NCBI RefSeq assembly: GCF_002893765.1
Contig: NZ_CP025938.1
Span: 496,001 to 560,000, forward strand
Length of the DNA: 64,000 bases
Reading direction: 5' to 3'
Origin: Tamlana carrageenivorans
Lineage (GTDB): Bacteria; Bacteroidota; Bacteroidia; Flavobacteriales; Flavobacteriaceae
Part shown: one piece after another, positions 47,931-55,992 of the stretch
Layout: every line of letters begins with the position of its first letter
Numbering within the stretch: the first letter of the stretch is position 1
Translations under genes and position numbers: made by a program
The notes under the pieces: model-generated
Database searches by the model: none
What the model was told of the DNA's origin: nothing
Seen by the model: only the letters and a program-made list of their open reading frames with translations

Positions 47931-48380
47931 ATGAAAACAAGCGCATTATTACTTAAAAATTCAGGGAAAGCGAAAGTGATAGGAATTACTACATTTATAA
48001 TGCTGGTAACGCTTTACCTCGTTTACAGGCGTGGAAAGTCGCAAGGTATAAAAGAGGAAAACACAAAAATAATCCCTGTGCCTTTACCTGACATAAATTA
48101 TGACAAAGGTGTGACTGAGGATGTTGCAAAACGTGTAAGGTTCTACTCCTTAAGCTTGTTTGAGGATTTAACCGAAATATTTGGTTTAAGAGATACAGAT
48201 ATTTACAAACGTTTATCGGCTGAGAGTGACAATGTTCTTATATCTGTTTACAACGATTTTAACAACCTTTATGGAAAAGAAGAAAAAGGATCGCTAACGA
48301 AATGGATTCAAGATGAACTCATTCAAACAAGCGCAATGAAGAGCGTTTTAGATCGATTTTTAAACTTAAACTTGAAATAA
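47931..48380 (+). CDS. N-anchored membrane protein
   Basis: 149 residues with one helix near the N-terminus (VIGITTFIMLVTLYLVY, residues about 17-34) followed by basic residues and a soluble helical domain. Overlaps the next start by 1 bp (TAATG junction). Function unknown. Confidence 0.65.
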   Translation: MKTSALLLKNSGKAKVIGITTFIMLVTLYLVYRRGKSQGIKEENTKIIPVPLPDINYDKGVTEDVAKRVRFYSLSLFEDLTEIFGLRDTDIYKRLSAESDNVLISVYNDFNNLYGKEEKGSLTKWIQDELIQTSAMKSVLDRFLNLNLK

Positions 48381-48625
48381 TGTTGAATTTCACCCCTTTT
48401 GCTGAAACAGCCTGTGAAACCTTGGAAAAGCTAAGATCTAAAGGCGTTGTTGACGGCTCGGAATATATGAACTCATTACAGGCTAGTTGCGACCAAAAAA
48501 CAGCCGCAGCACAGCAGGCGCAAACCAACGAGAAAAGCGCTAAAAACACAACGCTCATGCTTGTTGGTGGTTCTGTGTTCGTGGCGCTTTTAACAGGGAT
48601 AATCATTTATAAAAGAAAAAACTAA
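48380..48625 (+). CDS. Small tail-anchored membrane protein
   Basis: 81 residues: helical soluble part with two Cys (ETACETLEKL, QASCDQKT), then a C-terminal helix (TLMLVGGSVFVALLTGIIIY) ending in KRKN. The helix resembles that of the 212-residue protein (VGGSVLALALVGGIIY), hinting at shared origin. Confidence 0.7.
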   Translation: MLNFTPFAETACETLEKLRSKGVVDGSEYMNSLQASCDQKTAAAQQAQTNEKSAKNTTLMLVGGSVFVALLTGIIIYKRKN

Positions 48626-49011
48626 TGTTAATAAAAGGAAGATTACAAGATATTTACGGAAACCCATTACCTGAGGCTCATATTTTAGTAGGTAACAACG
48701 GAACTACAGCCAATGAAAACGGAGAATTTGAAATATCTGCAAATGAAAACGACGTGGTTAAGTTTTCTTATTTAGGCATGGAAACGCATGTTACAACAGC
48801 ATCGGAAATCGAACCTGTAACCATTTTGCAGGACACAGCTATCGGTTTAGATCCTACTATAATAACAAACAAACCAACAGTAGAAAAAACACCGTTTTGG
48901 AAAACTACAGCCTTTAAAATAGGCGTGGGCGCTTTTATTATTGCTATTATTTACTTAGCAGCTAAAAATCGAAAATCCACAGAAACGAATTACGCTTCGG
49001 TAGATTTATAA
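48625..49011 (+). CDS. Tail-anchored carboxypeptidase-regulatory-like domain protein
   Basis: 128 residues. Residues 1-75 are a CarboxypepD_reg-like beta-sandwich (IKGRLQDIYGNPLPEAHILV, TANENGEFEISANENDVVKF), the domain found at the front of SusC-type transporters. A linker and a C-terminal helix (FKIGVGAFIIAIIYLAA) follow. Without a signal peptide the sandwich would face the cytoplasm or virion inside. Confidence 0.75.
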   Translation: MLIKGRLQDIYGNPLPEAHILVGNNGTTANENGEFEISANENDVVKFSYLGMETHVTTASEIEPVTILQDTAIGLDPTIITNKPTVEKTPFWKTTAFKIGVGAFIIAIIYLAAKNRKSTETNYASVDL

Positions 49012-49015
49012 TCCC

Positions 49016-49056
49016 TTTTTTAATGTTTCGGGTGTGTGGCTTAAAACATTAAAAAA
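49016..49056 (+). promoter_or_regulatory. Hairpin abutting the lysozyme start codon
   Basis: Perfect 13-bp arms TTTTTTAATGTTT and AAACATTAAAAAA with a 15-nt loop; the right arm ends at the base before the lysozyme ATG. It could act as a terminator for upstream mRNA or limit lysozyme translation until late. Confidence 0.6.
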
Positions 49057-49599
49057 ATGGCAAATTATAATCAAGCAATACCCTTTATTTTAAAACATGA
49101 AGGCGGCTTCCAAAAACACCCAAACGATAAAGGTAACTATAACAGTTTAGGTCAACTGGTAGGAACAAACTACGGCATTTCTGCTCCTGTACTGGAAAGA
49201 TGGAAAGGCTACCCACCAAGTGAAAGCGACATGCGTAATTTATCGCTAACCGAATCAAAAGAAATTTACAAGCAATATTTTTGGAGGCCTATTTGGGGCG
49301 ATGCTATTTTAGATCAAGATGTAGCTAATATCGTTTTTGACCACTCCGTTAATGCTGGTACTGGAAATGGCGCTAGACTGGTACAAAGAACCCTTAATAA
49401 ACTCGGACACTCCTTAACGGTTGATGGCGCTATCGGAAGCAAAACCATAGCAGCCCTAAACGCTACCGATCCGCATTTTTTCTTTTACGCTTTTAAAGAA
49501 GCAAGGGTAAGTTATTATAATAAAATTTCAGGAGGAAGAAACTCCGTTTTTTTAAACGGCTGGTTAAACCGTGTTTCTCACTTTGAAAAAAAAAAGTAA
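49057..49599 (+). CDS. GH108 lysozyme / endolysin
   Basis: 180 residues of the GH108 N-acetylmuramidase family. The catalytic Glu is in ILKHEGGFQ near residue 14, TNYGIS is conserved, and a C-terminal peptidoglycan-binding domain 3 (LTVDGAIGSKTIAALNA) runs from about residue 110. No signal peptide. It ends FEKKK at a run of ten A residues; a -1 shift there would add a membrane helix (see 49590-49682). Role: cell-wall opening at lysis, or at entry if carried in the particle. Confidence 0.92.
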   Translation: MANYNQAIPFILKHEGGFQKHPNDKGNYNSLGQLVGTNYGISAPVLERWKGYPPSESDMRNLSLTESKEIYKQYFWRPIWGDAILDQDVANIVFDHSVNAGTGNGARLVQRTLNKLGHSLTVDGAIGSKTIAALNATDPHFFFYAFKEARVSYYNKISGGRNSVFLNGWLNRVSHFEKKK

Positions 49600-49682
49600 T
49601 TAAAGTTGCTGGAATTGCAGCGGCTTCAATATTACTAATTTCTATAATTGCTTATTCTCACTATAATGATAAAAAAAATTAA
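49590..49682 (+). other. Candidate -1 frameshift extension of lysozyme
   Basis: The lysozyme stop follows A AAA AAG, a textbook -1 slippery heptamer, within A10 (49586-49595). Shifted reading adds VIKVAGIAAASILLISIIAY and a short SHYNDKKN-type tail, ending TAA at 49680. The added piece is a clean membrane helix with a Lys tail, like the other tail-anchored proteins of this module. The frame has no start codon of its own. Confidence 0.65.
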
Positions 49683-50262
49683 AGATATTATTGTTGTAGC
49701 GCTTATAGTTCTTATCTCATTTGGGGCTTATATGGGCGTTAACAACATTTTAAAAAGGGCTTCCGACTACCAAAAGTCGAAAACCAAAACAGAATACAAA
49801 ACCGAATATAAGACGCATTTTGTTGATTCATTGCTAGTTGTTGTCGATTCTCTTACCGTTCAAGTTGATAGTCTGAACGGTAAAGAGAATCAAATTATTT
49901 ACGTGCCTCAGGACGTTGATACGGTATTTATTATTAAGCAATATTATTCACGAATAAAACAAAGCGTAAAGCATCGGGATTCTAATTTATATGTAAACTT
50001 CAATTTCGATTTGCATAAAAATAGGGTGGAACTCCCCAAATTAGAATACAAGATTTTAAAACCCACTACCTTAATCAAGCAAGTTCCTAGAGTTAGAAAT
50101 CAATACTTTTTAGGCGCTTCATTCGGAAGCTCCATAAACGGTATAGATGCCATTACTCCCGAAATCATGCTTGTAAAAGAAACCCACGCTTTAAAACTGG
50201 GTTACAATCTTTTAGACAAGGATTTAAACTTTCACTTAGGATATTATTTTAAAATCAGATAA
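49666..50262 (+). CDS. N-anchored envelope protein, unknown
   Basis: 198 residues from ATG at 49666 (an ATG 18 bp upstream is also in frame). One N-terminal helix (IIVVALIVLISFGAYMGV), a charged coiled region with VDSL repeats, then a beta-rich C-terminus ending YYFKIR. Position after the lysozyme suggests a lysis (spanin-like) role, but no lipoprotein partner is evident. Unrecognised. Confidence 0.6.
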   Translation: MIKKIKDIIVVALIVLISFGAYMGVNNILKRASDYQKSKTKTEYKTEYKTHFVDSLLVVVDSLTVQVDSLNGKENQIIYVPQDVDTVFIIKQYYSRIKQSVKHRDSNLYVNFNFDLHKNRVELPKLEYKILKPTTLIKQVPRVRNQYFLGASFGSSINGIDAITPEIMLVKETHALKLGYNLLDKDLNFHLGYYFKIR

Positions 50263-50263
50263 A

Positions 50264-50539
50264 ATGAACCAAACCATTATCACTTACATTACAGCCATTG
50301 GAGGATCAACCTTGTTAAGTTCCTTTGTTACTCACTTTATCACAAAACGCAAATACAACATTGAAGCTGACGGCATAGAAATAAGAAACCTTAAAGAATC
50401 TATCGGGGCTTATCAGGAAATTATATCTGACCTACGAAAACACGTTGATTACCTCGAAAAGCAACAAATTCAAATGCGTGAAGAGTTTAACACTCGATTG
50501 AGTGAAATAAATTCTAAAGGATTCCTTACAAACAGATAA
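50264..50539 (+). CDS. Small membrane coiled-coil protein
   Basis: 91 residues: N-terminal helix (IITYITAIGGSTLLSSFVTHFI), basic turn, then a coiled coil (NLKESIGAYQEIISDLRKHVDYLEKQ). Layout fits a phage holin/spanin-like lysis accessory or a virion membrane protein. One bp after the preceding stop. Confidence 0.65.
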   Translation: MNQTIITYITAIGGSTLLSSFVTHFITKRKYNIEADGIEIRNLKESIGAYQEIISDLRKHVDYLEKQQIQMREEFNTRLSEINSKGFLTNR

Positions 50540-50549
50540 AAAACAAATC

Positions 50550-51011
50550 ATGAAATATTTATTACTAGCAATACCAGCACTTTTAATTTATAGCAGCTAC
50601 AACAAGATGCAAAAAATTAAAAAACTTATAGAAAATTTAGAAGTAAAACTTACTAAGATTTATCATGTGAAAGTTCAGCTTTTAAAAAAGCAGATTACTT
50701 TTTTAGCCGATATTTCTATTATTAACACACAAAAAGAAGCTCTTAATGTTGAAACTATCGGGCTTGTAACGCTTAAACGTGTTTTGTTTTATGATACAAA
50801 CAGCGCTTTAATAGGGGAAGGTATTATAAACATTAGTTCTGTAACCATCGACCCTAATAAAAACCTAGAGCTTAAAAGCATCCCTTTTACTGCAAATATG
50901 GCTACGGGGCTAACAAAGCTTCAAAGCTTTTTAAAGAATCCTGAAAGTCAAGACGTGTTTATTGAACTGGAACTAGAGGCGTTTAATAAAGTATATAAAA
51001 CAAGACTGTAG
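50550..51011 (+). CDS. N-anchored LEA-like beta-sandwich protein
   Basis: 153 residues with an N-terminal helix (YLLLAIPALLIYSSY) and a beta-sandwich resembling LEA/WHy-type domains (FLADISIINTQKEALNVETIG, GEGIINISSVTIDPNKNLELKS). Function unknown; likely membrane-associated. Confidence 0.65.
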   Translation: MKYLLLAIPALLIYSSYNKMQKIKKLIENLEVKLTKIYHVKVQLLKKQITFLADISIINTQKEALNVETIGLVTLKRVLFYDTNSALIGEGIINISSVTIDPNKNLELKSIPFTANMATGLTKLQSFLKNPESQDVFIELELEAFNKVYKTRL

Positions 51012-51013
51012 AC

Positions 51014-51097
51014 ATGGATATAATTTACAACAACATCATTAAGGAATACAACAGTTTAGAGGGGAAAATATATCTGTATCAGATTTACAGGTGTTAA
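51014..51097 (+). CDS. 27-codon frame, possible front of the polyvalent protein
   Basis: Encodes MDIIYNNIIKEYNSLEGKIY and a few more residues before TAA. It holds the heptamer G GGG AAA at 51061-51067; a -1 shift there enters the long frame of the next gene and gives NISVSDLQVLIDKAEKNN. The next gene otherwise has only a GTG start. Either a programmed shift or a sequence error. Confidence 0.45.
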   Translation: MDIIYNNIIKEYNSLEGKIYLYQIYRC

Positions 51098-54000
51098 TTG
51101 ATAAAGCCGAAAAAAACAACGTGGAAAACGTTTATACTAAGCTTAAAAAATTACTGTCCGATCATCCCGAAAAAAAAGGTTTTTACTTTAATTCTGTATC
51201 GAAATTAGATGCTTCACAAGATTTTGCAGCTTTAGGTATTCCTTATTTGAGTGCGGCAATGGAAAACGATCTCGGAACAACCGAAGCCGAAGGACTGGGC
51301 GCTAAAATATCCAATGAGGATATTTACAAAATGATAACCAACAAGTTTATCAAAATTATTGACGAAAGCGGGCATTTACCTTGGCAAACAGGAATTAACA
51401 ACACTACCGAAGCGCCTTTCTCTTTCGCAGATTTACCAATGAATTACCAATCGGGAAAATACTACAGCGGTATTAATGCGCTGGTATTATCTATGTATCG
51501 TTACCACACAGATGAAACAAGAGGTAAAATACATATAAACAGCAACGGAGAACTTGAAGAAGGCATTACCGAGCCTATAACCGATGATCGTTTATTTTGG
51601 CTAACCTTTAAGCAAATTAAAGAAGCTAATGGAAAGCTGAAAAAAGGTTCACTATCTCAACAAGCGGTTTACTACAATTTCATATACACTTATGAAGGCA
51701 AAAAGATTACCGAAAAGCGATATAATCAATTAAAAAAGCAATTAGGCTGTGAAAAAAATTCAAGTCCTGAGTGTGCTAATTTGCGCAGAATTGGGTTTTT
51801 AAAATATTACAATGTATTTAATGAACGTGATATTGAAAATATTGATTTTGAAGCTAAAAGAGCCGAATTAAAAGAAAAATCAAAAAGCATTAAAACTTCG
51901 GAAAAACGAATATTAGCAGCCGATTTGGTGCTTAAACACATGCCAAATAAGCCGAAATTTGAAACCTTATTTTTAGATTTAGACAAAGGATCGTCACCAC
52001 ATTACAACCCGAATACAGATACCGTTGTTATGCCTTTAAAATCACAGTTTGACAACGTTGAAAACTGGTACGGTATTGCATTTCATGAATTGATACACGC
52101 TACAGGTCATGAAAAAAGAACAAATAGACGAAACTTAAAAGGTTTCGAGCGGGGTGAAAAGTGGGGTGATTCTCAGTACGCCTTAGAAGAGTTAGTGGCT
52201 GAAATTGGAGCGATATTTTTAAATGCCGAAAGCGGTATCATGCTTGCCAATCTTAAAAACAATGCAGCATACATTAAAGGCTGGTCTAAGAGCGTTAAAA
52301 AGGAGCTGCAAGACAATCACAAGGCTATTTTTAAAGCCGCAGCACAAAGCCAAAAAGCAGCCGATTACATTTTAAATCGTGATAAAAATGGAGATCCCGC
52401 CTACTGGAAAGAGTTTGACAAAATTTCAGAAGAAATAAAGGCAAAGGGTAAAGCTCAAAAAGGTAATAAAAAGCAACTTATTGAAAGCCTTATCAGTCCT
52501 GAAAAATTAACAGACAAACAAATCGAACAGATTTTTAAAGAGTATGCCGCAGATATTCTGTGGAGCAAGGAGATTAACGATTATGTTAAAGAAGTTCATA
52601 ACGAAAAAATTAACAGGTCAAAAAAAGAGGAAAAACAAGAAAACAACTATCCTTTTAGTTTAGATGATATTCCTTATGAAACAGGAAGAAGAGCGCATCT
52701 AAATACGTCTTTTTATCCTGAAAAAAGAGCGAAACAAGAACAGAAATACTACTTTAATGATCTTAAGCAAATATTCGACAAATATCATAGCGAAGCAGTA
52801 AAAAAAGGCTTAGAGGATAAGTTTAATAACTTGTTTTCAAAATTTCAAGCAGGATTTTTAAAACGTCGTATTAGCGAACTGCAATCACGATCACGAATTG
52901 CAAGTACGATGATAACAGGTGGATCAGGCTTTAATGTCAGACGAAATGAGAAAGCTAACAACGTTCATAAAAGCAAACTAAAAGAAACGGCTCACTATTA
53001 CGAAAAATACCAAAAATATTTTGATGATTTAATTTTTCCATCCCAAAAACCTATTAAAACAGGAAAAAAGGGATCTTTAGAAAAACTAGAGGAAAAACTT
53101 AAAACCCTAGAGGAAAAACACGCCTTGATGAAAAAAGGCAATGCTAAAATTAGACAGCTACAAAAGAAAGGTTTAACTCCTTTAGAATTAATTACCGAAT
53201 ACGAAAAATACCTTGTTGAAATTGGTTTTTCTAAGAAGGAGGTTGAAAGTATTGTGAATCTATCCAAGAGAGAAGAAAAACTAATGTATTTACCGTTTCA
53301 TCTGCAAAATTCAAACGCCAAAATAAGAACGGTTAAGGAGCGTATTAAGATGGAAAAAAGGCTGAAAGAACAAGCCAAAAAAGCCGATGAAACGGGCGAA
53401 ACCAAGGAGATTAAATTTAAAGGCGGTGTTATAATTAATGATTTTTCTGATAACCGTGTAAAAATTGATTTTGACGAAAAGCCGAGTTTAGAAATTAGAA
53501 ATTTTTTAAAGAAAAGCGGGCATCGTTTCAAGTGGTCGCCTTATAACAAAGTTTGGCAAAGACAATTAAACACTTATTATTCTTTAAATAGAAAAGAATT
53601 ATATGAGTTTCTAGACGTTGAAACGCCAACACCTGAGCCTCCTAAGCCAACCAAAAAACAACCCGAACCAAAACAAGACGAAAAGGGGCAACTGGCTTTA
53701 TTTGGATTAAAAGGTAAAAGCAACGACAGCCTATTTAACAAACAAATTTTAAAGGCTGCGCAAAAAGGATATAAGCTAGAAACGATCTTCAATTTAGGAA
53801 ATCCAAAACATGAACTAAAAAAACATATTGAAGATTTTGAAATAACCATGAATGGCTATGTTTTGAGCAAAGCAATGAAACAGACAAAAGATCATTGTTT
53901 AAACTGGGGTAATTTTATTGATTTGCCTGAATACTTAAACAAACCGCATGCCATTTTTAAGAGTAAAACTAAAGGTTATGTTGTCCTAACTGAAATTAAG

Positions 54001-55236
54001 GACATTAATAAAAAGCCTATAATGGTAGCCTTGCATATCCATAAAAACAAGCAATCTACACGGATAGCTAGTTTATATACTAGAAATTCTTTTGATAGTT
54101 ATAAAAAATGGATAGATGAAAAATTACTTTTATTTGTAGATAGAAAAAGTGAGCTATTTTCATACGCTACGGCTACAATTGCTGTCACGGAAAATAACTC
54201 ACAAAGCAAAATTACAACAAAAAGCGGACAAAACAAAAATAGATCTGCTATCAAATACGATAAAGCAGCTATGGAGCAACTAAAAGCCGATCATAATGTA
54301 AGTTTCGATTTTATAAGAAAATCTATTAACGGTATTAGAAAAAGCACTACAGCCCTACTCATTAAAAAGGAATATAACGAACTGGTTAACGGCTCGAAAA
54401 ATGGTTTAAACGGCTCAAATGATCCTGAAATTATTAAAGAAGTTCCCCAAGCTCCTACACAAACCATCGAGGTAAAAAAACCTGAACCAGTTGCAAATCC
54501 TCTTGTTTCTAAAATTAACCATGAAAGTACGGTTAATGAATTTTTTGAAATTGGCGGAGACATAGGCGAATTTTTAGGAGATATTGAAATAAAACCCGTG
54601 GGAAGCGTTGCATGTACCATAGACGCGGAACAAGGCGCAGGAAAAACACGTTTCACCTTCCAAATAGCAAACGAATTAGCAAAGAAATACAAGGTTTTAT
54701 TTATTAGCCTAGAGGAACACCCGCAAAGCGCTTTGTTTCAGGATAAAGTAAAACAGTACATTGAACCTAAAAACATGAATAATATTGATGCTATAGGCGA
54801 TTTAGATCGTGGTAAGGAAAAACAGCTACTAGATAGCTTAATACCAAACTACGACGTTATAATTATAGATAGCTGGAATAAAATATTTGAAGCCTCTAAA
54901 CTGGATTTCGATAACGACCTAAGAAAAGCCTACAACGGAAAATTGATTTTTGCCATTTTCCAGCGTACCGTTACAGGCGGCATGCGTGGCGGAACTAAGG
55001 CGGGTTTTGATGGGGATATTATTATGAAAGGTATAAAAGGCGACGATTTTAAAGAAAACGTAATTATCCATAACAAAAACCGCTACCAAAGTAAAAATTT
55101 AACTAAGCTTAGATACAACGTTTACCATCAAGAACTTGAAAAAACAGAAGCAAAAACCGAACCTATAAAGCAAGACGAAGCGCCTGTAAAAAACGACTTT
55201 TTAGAGTGGGATGATGCTATAATTACCATTGAATAA
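51091..55236 (+). CDS. Polyvalent protein: ArdC-N, metallopeptidase, BECR-like nuclease, RecA-like ATPase
   Basis: 1381 residues from a GTG. Order: ArdC_N ssDNA-binding-like domain (about 70-210; LPWQTGINN, NYQSGKYYSGINALVL); ArdC-type zincin with HELIHATGH at 332 and EELVAE at 367; long helical middle with coiled coils; a small KPSLEIRNFLKKSGHRFKWS domain (about 785-840); a MuF-C/PBECR-like nuclease-type domain (about 880-1030; HAIFKSKTKGYVVLTEIKD, MVALHIHK); and a C-terminal RecA-like ATPase (Walker A DAEQGAGKT near 1177, Walker B VIIIDSW near 1255). Such polyvalent proteins are thought to enter cells with phage or plasmid DNA and to protect it. The ATPase may also serve replication. Confidence 0.85.
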   Translation: MLIDKAEKNNVENVYTKLKKLLSDHPEKKGFYFNSVSKLDASQDFAALGIPYLSAAMENDLGTTEAEGLGAKISNEDIYKMITNKFIKIIDESGHLPWQTGINNTTEAPFSFADLPMNYQSGKYYSGINALVLSMYRYHTDETRGKIHINSNGELEEGITEPITDDRLFWLTFKQIKEANGKLKKGSLSQQAVYYNFIYTYEGKKITEKRYNQLKKQLGCEKNSSPECANLRRIGFLKYYNVFNERDIENIDFEAKRAELKEKSKSIKTSEKRILAADLVLKHMPNKPKFETLFLDLDKGSSPHYNPNTDTVVMPLKSQFDNVENWYGIAFHELIHATGHEKRTNRRNLKGFERGEKWGDSQYALEELVAEIGAIFLNAESGIMLANLKNNAAYIKGWSKSVKKELQDNHKAIFKAAAQSQKAADYILNRDKNGDPAYWKEFDKISEEIKAKGKAQKGNKKQLIESLISPEKLTDKQIEQIFKEYAADILWSKEINDYVKEVHNEKINRSKKEEKQENNYPFSLDDIPYETGRRAHLNTSFYPEKRAKQEQKYYFNDLKQIFDKYHSEAVKKGLEDKFNNLFSKFQAGFLKRRISELQSRSRIASTMITGGSGFNVRRNEKANNVHKSKLKETAHYYEKYQKYFDDLIFPSQKPIKTGKKGSLEKLEEKLKTLEEKHALMKKGNAKIRQLQKKGLTPLELITEYEKYLVEIGFSKKEVESIVNLSKREEKLMYLPFHLQNSNAKIRTVKERIKMEKRLKEQAKKADETGETKEIKFKGGVIINDFSDNRVKIDFDEKPSLEIRNFLKKSGHRFKWSPYNKVWQRQLNTYYSLNRKELYEFLDVETPTPEPPKPTKKQPEPKQDEKGQLALFGLKGKSNDSLFNKQILKAAQKGYKLETIFNLGNPKHELKKHIEDFEITMNGYVLSKAMKQTKDHCLNWGNFIDLPEYLNKPHAIFKSKTKGYVVLTEIKDINKKPIMVALHIHKNKQSTRIASLYTRNSFDSYKKWIDEKLLLFVDRKSELFSYATATIAVTENNSQSKITTKSGQNKNRSAIKYDKAAMEQLKADHNVSFDFIRKSINGIRKSTTALLIKKEYNELVNGSKNGLNGSNDPEIIKEVPQAPTQTIEVKKPEPVANPLVSKINHESTVNEFFEIGGDIGEFLGDIEIKPVGSVACTIDAEQGAGKTRFTFQIANELAKKYKVLFISLEEHPQSALFQDKVKQYIEPKNMNNIDAIGDLDRGKEKQLLDSLIPNYDVIIIDSWNKIFEASKLDFDNDLRKAYNGKLIFAIFQRTVTGGMRGGTKAGFDGDIIMKGIKGDDFKENVIIHNKNRYQSKNLTKLRYNVYHQELEKTEAKTEPIKQDEAPVKNDFLEWDDAIITIE

Positions 55237-55280
55237 TATTAAATTGCGTCCTTTATTTTAAAAATTACAACCAAATTTAC

Positions 55281-55616
55281 ATGAAACAATTAAAAAAAAC
55301 GATGCTATACTTTTGTATGGTTATGGTATTATCCAGCAGCTTAACCTCTTGTATGACCACTAAAACAAGTGTAGGTCATTTTAAAGAAAAACAAGGGGAT
55401 GAATACACCTATTCTAAAGGTAAACAGTTTTGGGTGTTTTGGGGTACTTTACCTATTGGGCGTACCAACGTAAACACACCAACCGACGGAGCTTGCGAAG
55501 TGGTTACAAGGTTTAACATTACAGATTTTTTAATTACAGGCTTAACCGCTGGTATTTTTAGTTCTTATACGATTAAAATTAAGGCTAAAAAAAATGCTGT
55601 AGCTACAGCTAATTAA
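55281..55616 (+). CDS. Bor-like lipoprotein
   Basis: 111 residues with a lipobox (LTSCMTT). The pattern FWVFWGTLPIGRTNV, GACEVVTRFN and LITGLTAGIFSSYTIKI resembles the Bor/serum-resistance lipoprotein family known from lambda lysogens. A lysogenic conversion or surface-exclusion role is possible. Last plus-strand gene of the module, followed by a terminator. Confidence 0.65.
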   Translation: MKQLKKTMLYFCMVMVLSSSLTSCMTTKTSVGHFKEKQGDEYTYSKGKQFWVFWGTLPIGRTNVNTPTDGACEVVTRFNITDFLITGLTAGIFSSYTIKIKAKKNAVATAN

Positions 55617-55635
55617 TGTTTATTAGTATGAATAG

Positions 55636-55663
55636 AAAAGCCCTCGTAATTGAGGGCTTTTTT
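55636..55663. terminator. Bidirectional terminator
   Basis: AAAAGCCCTC / GAGGGCTTTT with a 6-nt loop and T run, between convergent genes. It works on both strands. Confidence 0.9.
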
Positions 55664-55680
55664 AGTTGTAAAGGGTTATT

Positions 55681-55992
55681 TTACTTTGTTTTCAACCTAC
55701 ACTCATCTAAACGGGTTTCAAGCTCGAAAATTTTGTTTTCGGCAGCTTTATTTACTTCATCTTCTAGCTGGTCGGCAACAATAGCCATTTGAAGTTTTAA
55801 CAGCTCGAAACCGCTGCAAAAAGCATCGGTAGCATCGGTAGCACGATGATCTTCATCACCCACCAACGAAGCACGCTGTAATAATTTTAATAATTGGTTT
55901 TGCAGTAAATAACCAGCATCGGTAACGTAGTTTAATAATTGGTTTTCCGATGGTGTTAATTCTCTTGTAATTTTGTTTTCAGGGTTTCGCAT
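55681..55992 (-). CDS. Helical phage protein sharing a tail with the repressor
   Basis: 103 residues, predicted helical (SENQLLNYVTDAGYLLQNQL, LLKLQMAIVADQLEDEVNKA). Its end, KIFELETRLDECRLK, nearly repeats the end of the XRE protein at 61170 (KIFELEIRLDECRRK), although the DNA has diverged. Its start codon region is complementary to an element in its own leader (see 55981-56162). Function unknown; possible partner or modulator of the repressor. Confidence 0.7.
   Translation of the reverse strand: MRNPENKITRELTPSENQLLNYVTDAGYLLQNQLLKLLQRASLVGDEDHRATDATDAFCSGFELLKLQMAIVADQLEDEVNKAAENKIFELETRLDECRLKTK

Noticed and set aside
49021..49045. GGTGTGTGGC as another leader motif copy
   Set aside because: It lacks the GTGTGAAA side and lies in the hairpin loop before the lysozyme, so it is not counted with the six leaders.
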